DNA from: Verrucomicrobiota bacterium
Lineage (GTDB): Bacteria > Verrucomicrobiota > Verrucomicrobiia > Opitutales > Opitutaceae
Assembly (NCBI GenBank): GCA_023457715.1
Contig: JAEWKR010000178.1
Coordinates: 1 to 28,116, forward strand
Length of the DNA: 28,116 nucleotides
Direction of reading: 5' to 3'
The notes under the pieces were generated by a model. It saw nothing but the letters and a program-made list of their open reading frames with translations, did no database searches and was not told the DNA's origin. Positions 24,717 through 28,116 of the stretch are shown here, piece after piece. Each line of letters starts with the position of its first letter. The first letter of the stretch is position 1. The translations under genes and the position numbers were made by a program.

Positions 24717-26033
24717 GTGCCCAGCACTCATCTCACCTTCGCCGATCGCGCTGCTCATCGTGCGTGGCTTGTCTCCCAAGCCGCGCTTCCCGCGGGCTTC
24801 CGCGTTGGCACCACCCGCTTTGATTTCGTGCCGCGCGAGGCGCCCAAGCCGGCGAAGATGACGCTCACGTTGATCGCACTCGACCAGCCGACATCGGACT
24901 TCGCCGCGCTGTTCACAAAAAACGCCTTTCCGGGGGCGCCGGTGATCGTGGGGCGGCAGCGGCTGAAGGAGCCGAAGCTCGGCGCGATCATCGTCAACAA
25001 CAAGATCTCCAACGTCTGCGCGCCCGGGGGGGTGGAGGCGAGCGAGCGGGTGTGCGCCGAGACGGCGAAACTGCTTGGCCTGGCCCCGACGGAGGTGCTG
25101 CCGAGCTCGACCGGCGTGATCGGCTGGTCCCTGCCGGTCGACGCCATGCTCGGCGGATTGCCCGCGGCGGCGCATTCCCTGACGGCGGGTTCGATCATGC
25201 CGGCGGCGGAAGGCATCGTGACGACGGACCTCTATCCGAAAGTCCGTCGGGCCAGCCTGGGCGAAGGCAGCATTGTGGGCATCGCGAAAGGCGCGGGCAT
25301 GATCGAGCCCAACCTCGCGACCATGCTGGTCTATCTTCTCACGGATCTCGCGGTGCCGCGCGCCGAACTGCGCGAGATACTGGCCCGGGTGGTCGAAACC
25401 AGCTTCAACACCATCAGCATCGACAGTGACACGAGCACCTCGGACACCGTCGTTGCGGTGTCATCCGGTCGCGTCCCCTGCCCCGATCTCAAGGCCTTCG
25501 AGCAGGCGCTCACCCAGGTCTGCCGGGATCTGGCCGAGGACGTGGTCCGCAACGGCGAAGGGGTCCGGCACGTCATCCGGATCACGGTGAAGAACGCGGC
25601 CTCGGTGCCGCTGGCGCGGGCGCTCGGCAAGGCGGTCGTCAATGCGCCGTTGTTCAAATGCGCGGTCGCGGGCAACGACCCCAACGTCGGCCGGCTCGTG
25701 CAGGCGATCGGCAAATGGGTGGGTGCCAACGCGCCGGAAACCGACTTGTCGAAGCTTCGCGCCACGATCGGCGGGATCGAGATCTTCGCCCAGGGGGCGT
25801 TCCAGCTGAATCCCGAGAAGGAGGTGGCGCTGGTATCGCATCTCAAGAGCGCCGAGCTCTACGCGAGCGCACCGCCCAAAGACGGCGTGTTCACCGCCGC
25901 GGTCGACTATCCGCCGCACGAACGATGCGTGGAGATCGAAGTCGACCTGGGTTCCGGCGCGGCCAGCGCAACGGTCTTCGGCGGCGACCTCACGCACGAA
26001 TACGTCAGCGAAAACGCCGATTACCGAAGCTAA
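24717..26033 (+). CDS. argJ: Bifunctional glutamate N-acetyltransferase/ornithine acetyltransferase
   Basis: A 438-residue protein of the self-cleaving Ntn-hydrolase family that moves acetyl groups from acetylornithine to glutamate, so making the pathway cyclic. The autocleavage site is KGAGMIEPNLATML (191-204): cleavage before Thr202 gives the beta-chain nucleophile. STGVIG (131-136) contains the oxyanion-hole Thr-Gly, and the C-terminus YVSENADYRS is the usual ending. One block is unusual: VNNKISNVCAPGG (93-105) stands where many relatives have NSGNANACTG. Whether it also accepts acetyl-CoA cannot be told. Start is GTG at 24717 (MPSTHLTFADR). It is divergent from argB. Confidence 0.95.
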   Translation: MPSTHLTFADRAAHRAWLVSQAALPAGFRVGTTRFDFVPREAPKPAKMTLTLIALDQPTSDFAALFTKNAFPGAPVIVGRQRLKEPKLGAIIVNNKISNVCAPGGVEASERVCAETAKLLGLAPTEVLPSSTGVIGWSLPVDAMLGGLPAAAHSLTAGSIMPAAEGIVTTDLYPKVRRASLGEGSIVGIAKGAGMIEPNLATMLVYLLTDLAVPRAELREILARVVETSFNTISIDSDTSTSDTVVAVSSGRVPCPDLKAFEQALTQVCRDLAEDVVRNGEGVRHVIRITVKNAASVPLARALGKAVVNAPLFKCAVAGNDPNVGRLVQAIGKWVGANAPETDLSKLRATIGGIEIFAQGAFQLNPEKEVALVSHLKSAELYASAPPKDGVFTAAVDYPPHERCVEIEVDLGSGAASATVFGGDLTHEYVSENADYRS

Positions 26034-26036
26034 CGG

Positions 26037-26464
26037 GGCTGACGCCGGGGCGCGAGACCGCGTGCTCGCCGGGCCGCAGAGGCAGGTCGAGGGACGAGGG
26101 GGCGGTCCGCGCAAAACTCCAAACTCCAAATCCCAAACTCCAAAAAAATCTCAGATCCCAAAATCCAAAACGGCAGTCGGCCTGTGATTTGGGATTTAGA
26201 GCTTCTTTGGCGTTTGGAGTTTGGCGTTTGGAGTTTGCCGCGCAGCGGCCTGGCTGACGCCGGGGCGCGAGACCGCGTGCGCGCCGGGCCGCAGAGGCAG
26301 GTCGAGGGACGAGGGTACGGTCCGCGCAAAACTCCAAACTCCAAATCCCAAACTCCAAAAAAATCCCAGAACCCAAAATCCAAAACGGCAGTCGGCCTGT
26401 GATTTGGGATTTAGAGCTTCTTTGGCGTTTGGAGTTTGGCGTTTGGAGTTTGCCGCGCAGCGGC
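26037..26464. repeat. 215-bp tandem duplication containing heptad word arrays
   Basis: Bases 26037-26249 and 26252-26464 are direct copies offset by 215 bp with about five differences. Each copy has a GC-rich first part (GGCTGACGCCGGGGCGCGAG...), then AAACTCC/AAATCCC 7-nt words, and later GGCGTTT/GGAGTTT words in reverse-complement register, so each can fold on itself. A 15-nt stretch (26140-26154) is shared with 18514-18528. The duplication fills the gap between the convergent argJ and decarboxylase genes; no gene is seen. Confidence 0.9.
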
Positions 26465-26499
26465 GTTTGCCGCGTAGCGGCCTTTGCCGCGCAGCGGCT
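26449..26499. repeat. Three 17-nt hairpin words running into a stop codon
   Basis: TTTGCCGCGCAGCGGCG, TTTGCCGCGTAGCGGCC and TTTGCCGCGCAGCGGCT lie head to tail. On the minus strand each gives a GCCGC-TGC-GCGGC type hairpin. The last one begins inside the TAG stop of the decarboxylase gene, reading GTAG then CCGC-TGC-GCGG. Confidence 0.75.
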
Positions 26500-27637
26500 A
26501 CTGATTCACGTGGACGATCTTCGCGGGGGGGAAGCCGTTGAAGTAGGTGGCCGAAGCGTGGCTGTAGGCGCCGATCTGCTCGCTGTACACCAGATCGCCG
26601 CGCTGGAGGTCGGGCAGGTTCTCGGCCATGGACACAACATCCAGCGCGTCGCAGGTCGGACCGAAGACCGAGCAGATCGTCGTCGGGCCCTTCTTGAACG
26701 CCTTCACGGGATACTTGCAGTGGTCGAAGATCACGCCCGAGTAGGTATGGTAGACGCCGTCGTTGATGTAATAGCTGGTCTTGCCGTCGCGGACCGCCTT
26801 GCCGATCACCTCCGCCACCGATGTGCCGCAGACCGCCGCGAGGAACCGGCCCGGTTCGGCGAGGATCTGGACGTCGCGCGGGAAAAGGCGGTCGAGCTCG
26901 TTGTTGATCACCTTGGCCAGCTCGGCAAAGGGTTTGACCGAGTCGTCGTAAGGCGCCGGGAACCCGCCCCCGATGTCGAGCAGGTTCATCTTGGTGTAGC
27001 CGCGGTCCCGGGCCTCCTGGAAGATGTTGGCCGACAGATTGAGGGCCTGGACGTAGTTTTCGAAGTTGGTGGTCTGGCTCCCGACATGGAAGCTGAGCCC
27101 CTCGACGGTCAGCCCGACGCGATCAGCCTCGAGGATGAGATCAACCGCCTCGCCCGGGAGCGCGCCGAACTTGGACGAAAGCTCCACCATCGCGCCGGTA
27201 TTCGGAACCTTGATCCGCAGGACGAGCCCGGCGTTCGGGGCGTGCTGCTTGATTTTGTGAATCTCCTCGCGGTTATCGAACGTGACGAGCGGCTTGTACT
27301 TGTTCAGCTGCTCCAGCGTGTCGATCGGCTTGGTCGGGTTGGCGTAGATGATCTTGTCCCAGATCCACTGCTGGCGCTCCCTGGCCGGCATCTTCTTGAT
27401 GTTCTCGTACACGACCATGAACTCCGGCATCGAGGCGACGTCGAAGCTCGCGCCCTCCTTGAACAGCGTGCGCACGATCTCCGGATTCGGATTCGCCTTC
27501 ATGGCGTAATACACCTGGATGCGCGGCAGGTGGCGGCGGAACTGCCGGTAGGCTTTGCGCAGCGCGTCGTGATCGATGACGAACAGAGGCGTGCCGTGTT
27601 CCCGGGCGAGCTTCTGCAATTGCGAGGCGGAGATCAT
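26498..27637 (-). CDS. Fold-III ornithine/lysine decarboxylase (eukaryotic ODC-like)
   Basis: A 379-residue PLP enzyme with an alanine-racemase-like barrel and beta domain. Lys47 in YYAMKANPN binds PLP; HVGSQ (184-188), DIGGGFP (221-227) and EPGRF (261-265) hold the cofactor. Cys329-Asp330 in FGPTCDALD is the catalytic pair that joins the active site of the dimer partner, as in ornithine decarboxylases. The length matches single-domain bacterial ODC/LODC rather than diaminopimelate or arginine decarboxylase, and carboxynorspermidine decarboxylase lacks this Cys block. The likely product is putrescine (or cadaverine). It is placed next to arginine genes that make ornithine. ATG at 27637 gives a normal N-terminus. 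Its promoter region is filled by GGCGGTA words. Confidence 0.9.
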   Translation of the reverse strand: MISASQLQKLAREHGTPLFVIDHDALRKAYRQFRRHLPRIQVYYAMKANPNPEIVRTLFKEGASFDVASMPEFMVVYENIKKMPARERQQWIWDKIIYANPTKPIDTLEQLNKYKPLVTFDNREEIHKIKQHAPNAGLVLRIKVPNTGAMVELSSKFGALPGEAVDLILEADRVGLTVEGLSFHVGSQTTNFENYVQALNLSANIFQEARDRGYTKMNLLDIGGGFPAPYDDSVKPFAELAKVINNELDRLFPRDVQILAEPGRFLAAVCGTSVAEVIGKAVRDGKTSYYINDGVYHTYSGVIFDHCKYPVKAFKKGPTTICSVFGPTCDALDVVSMAENLPDLQRGDLVYSEQIGAYSHASATYFNGFPPAKIVHVNQ

Positions 27638-27647
27638 GGTTTTGGAA

Positions 27648-27696
27648 GCGGTAGGCGGTAGGCGGTAGGCTGTAGGCGGTAGGCTTTAAGCGTTAG
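27648..27696. repeat. GGCGGTA/GGCTTTA heptad array upstream of the decarboxylase
   Basis: Seven-nt words GGCGGTA, GGCGGTA, GGCTGTA, GGCGGTA, GGCTTTA, then AGCGTTA and GGCAACA follow in register, starting about 11 bases before the decarboxylase ATG. They are the same words as at 21106-21168. I see no matching reverse-complement arm within the window, so the partner may be absent or beyond it. Confidence 0.75.
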
Positions 27697-27766
27697 GCAA
27701 CAGGCTTAGAAAGCAAAAACGGAGAAGCGGAACCCAACACCCAACCTCCAAAACGGAGCCAAACCA

Positions 27767-27898
27767 GCCACAGAGAGCACGGAGCTCTGTCACAAAAGCC
27801 AAGTCCTTGGACAAACCTGTTCATTGCGTGACGCACAGGACAGTCGCAGCGCCCGCCTCCGGCTCGGCTCTGATTGGGCCTCTGTGACCTCTGTGGCG
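27767..27898. repeat. CCACAGAG-type inverted arms
   Basis: AGCCACAGAGAGCACGGAG (from 27767) and CCTCTGTGACCTCTGTGGCG (27879-27898) are approximate reverse complements enclosing ~95 bases. The enclosed part holds GCGTGACGC and other small dyads but no gene. Bases 27697-27766 show only AACCCAACACCCAACC-like low complexity. Confidence 0.6.
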
Positions 27899-27913
27899 AA
27901 ATCGGTATTCAGG

Positions 27914-27941
27914 TCGAACATCGAACATCCAACATCGAACG
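27914..27941. repeat. TCGAACA heptad array
   Basis: Four 7-nt words lie in register: TCGAACA, TCGAACA, TCCAACA and TCGAACG. No complementary arm is seen in the window. It lies between the CCACAGAG arms and the GTAG-headed repeats. Confidence 0.7.
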
Positions 27942-27960
27942 AGTCCGCGGCTATCCGAAC

Positions 27961-28091
27961 GTAGCGAAGAGCGCCAGCGATTCGATCGGCGGAGCCCGCG
28001 TTTTCGCCACGTCCCTTCTCGGATTTCGAATCGCTGGCGCTCTTCGCTACGCCCAAGCGCCTTCGTGTAGCGAGGAGCGCCAGCGAGTCGA
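27961..28091. repeat. Three GTAG-headed REP-like repeats, two forming a perfect 25-bp inverted pair
   Basis: The unit begins GTAGCGAAGAGCGCCAGCG and ends ATTCGA. Copy 1 is 27961-27985 (plus), copy 2 is 28026-28050 (minus) and is identical over all 25 bases, and copy 3 is 28067-28091 (plus) with two changes. Each starts with GTAG, followed by an imperfect hairpin (CGAA...TTCG around CGC-CA-GCG). This is the design of REP/BIME elements. No transposase gene is in the window. No gene is seen from 27638 to the window end. Confidence 0.85.
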
Positions 28092-28116
28092 CGGCTGACC
28101 TCCAAAGCCCCGACAA

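Noticed and set aside
27790..28116. A 108-codon minus-strand frame reaching the window end
   Set aside because: It reads through the TCGAACA words and the GTAG-headed repeats and has no recognisable domain.

Overview
The window is a GC-rich bacterial chromosome segment. From gene content I place it in the Verrucomicrobiota, most likely Opitutaceae. This is an inference from the LacI-controlled xylan genes, the Mla-type lipid transport operon, the eukaryote-like ornithine decarboxylase and the many word-like intergenic repeats; no marker gene or database search was used. The first ~50 bases are a G/C homopolymer-like stretch that looks like a poor contig end. No transposase, phage gene, rRNA or CRISPR array is visible.

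Layout. (1) 193-2665, plus strand: an SDR dehydrogenase and an exported six-bladed TolB-type propeller protein. (2) 2793-8585, minus strand: an exported xylan-oligosaccharide set (GH8 exo-oligoxylanase, BamE-like lipoprotein, GH67 alpha-glucuronidase, GH43 beta-xylosidase) with a divergent LacI-family regulator at 8758-9885. (3) 10192-13686: a POT-family peptide transporter, tRNA-Gly(UCC), and the 16S rRNA methyltransferases RsmE and RsmD. (4) 14055-18409, plus strand: an unfamiliar Trp-Pro-rich exported protein one base upstream of an Mla-type operon (permease, ATPase, MCE protein). (5) 18665-26033: arginine biosynthesis, with argB, argD, argF and argG on the minus strand and argJ divergent on the plus strand; argC and argH are not in the window. 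(6) 26498-27637: a fold-III ornithine/lysine decarboxylase, which could draw ornithine from the same pathway into putrescine.

How the genes work together. GH8, GH67 and GH43 would trim reducing-end xylose, methylglucuronic acid and terminal xylose or arabinose from glucuronoxylan oligosaccharides outside the cytoplasm, presumably under the LacI protein. ArgJ recycles acetyl groups between acetylornithine and glutamate; ArgB and ArgD build acetylornithine, and ArgF and ArgG carry ornithine to argininosuccinate.

The most unusual content is intergenic. Many gene-free gaps hold short tandem 'words' of 6-10 nt (most often 7 nt). They are commonly followed by the degenerate reverse complement of the same word array, so that the gap can fold into a long or nested hairpin. 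The clearest case is 21106-22017 between argF and argD: four ~206-219-nt composite palindromes with a 68-nt core each. The same core half-element recurs at 2685-2766 with its halves facing the other way. Some arrays begin at or inside stop codons, and GTAG-headed hairpins resemble REP sequences. Palindromic repeats have also entered the Trp-Pro-rich protein in frame. I consider this repeat system, of unknown mechanism, the best candidate for something undescribed.
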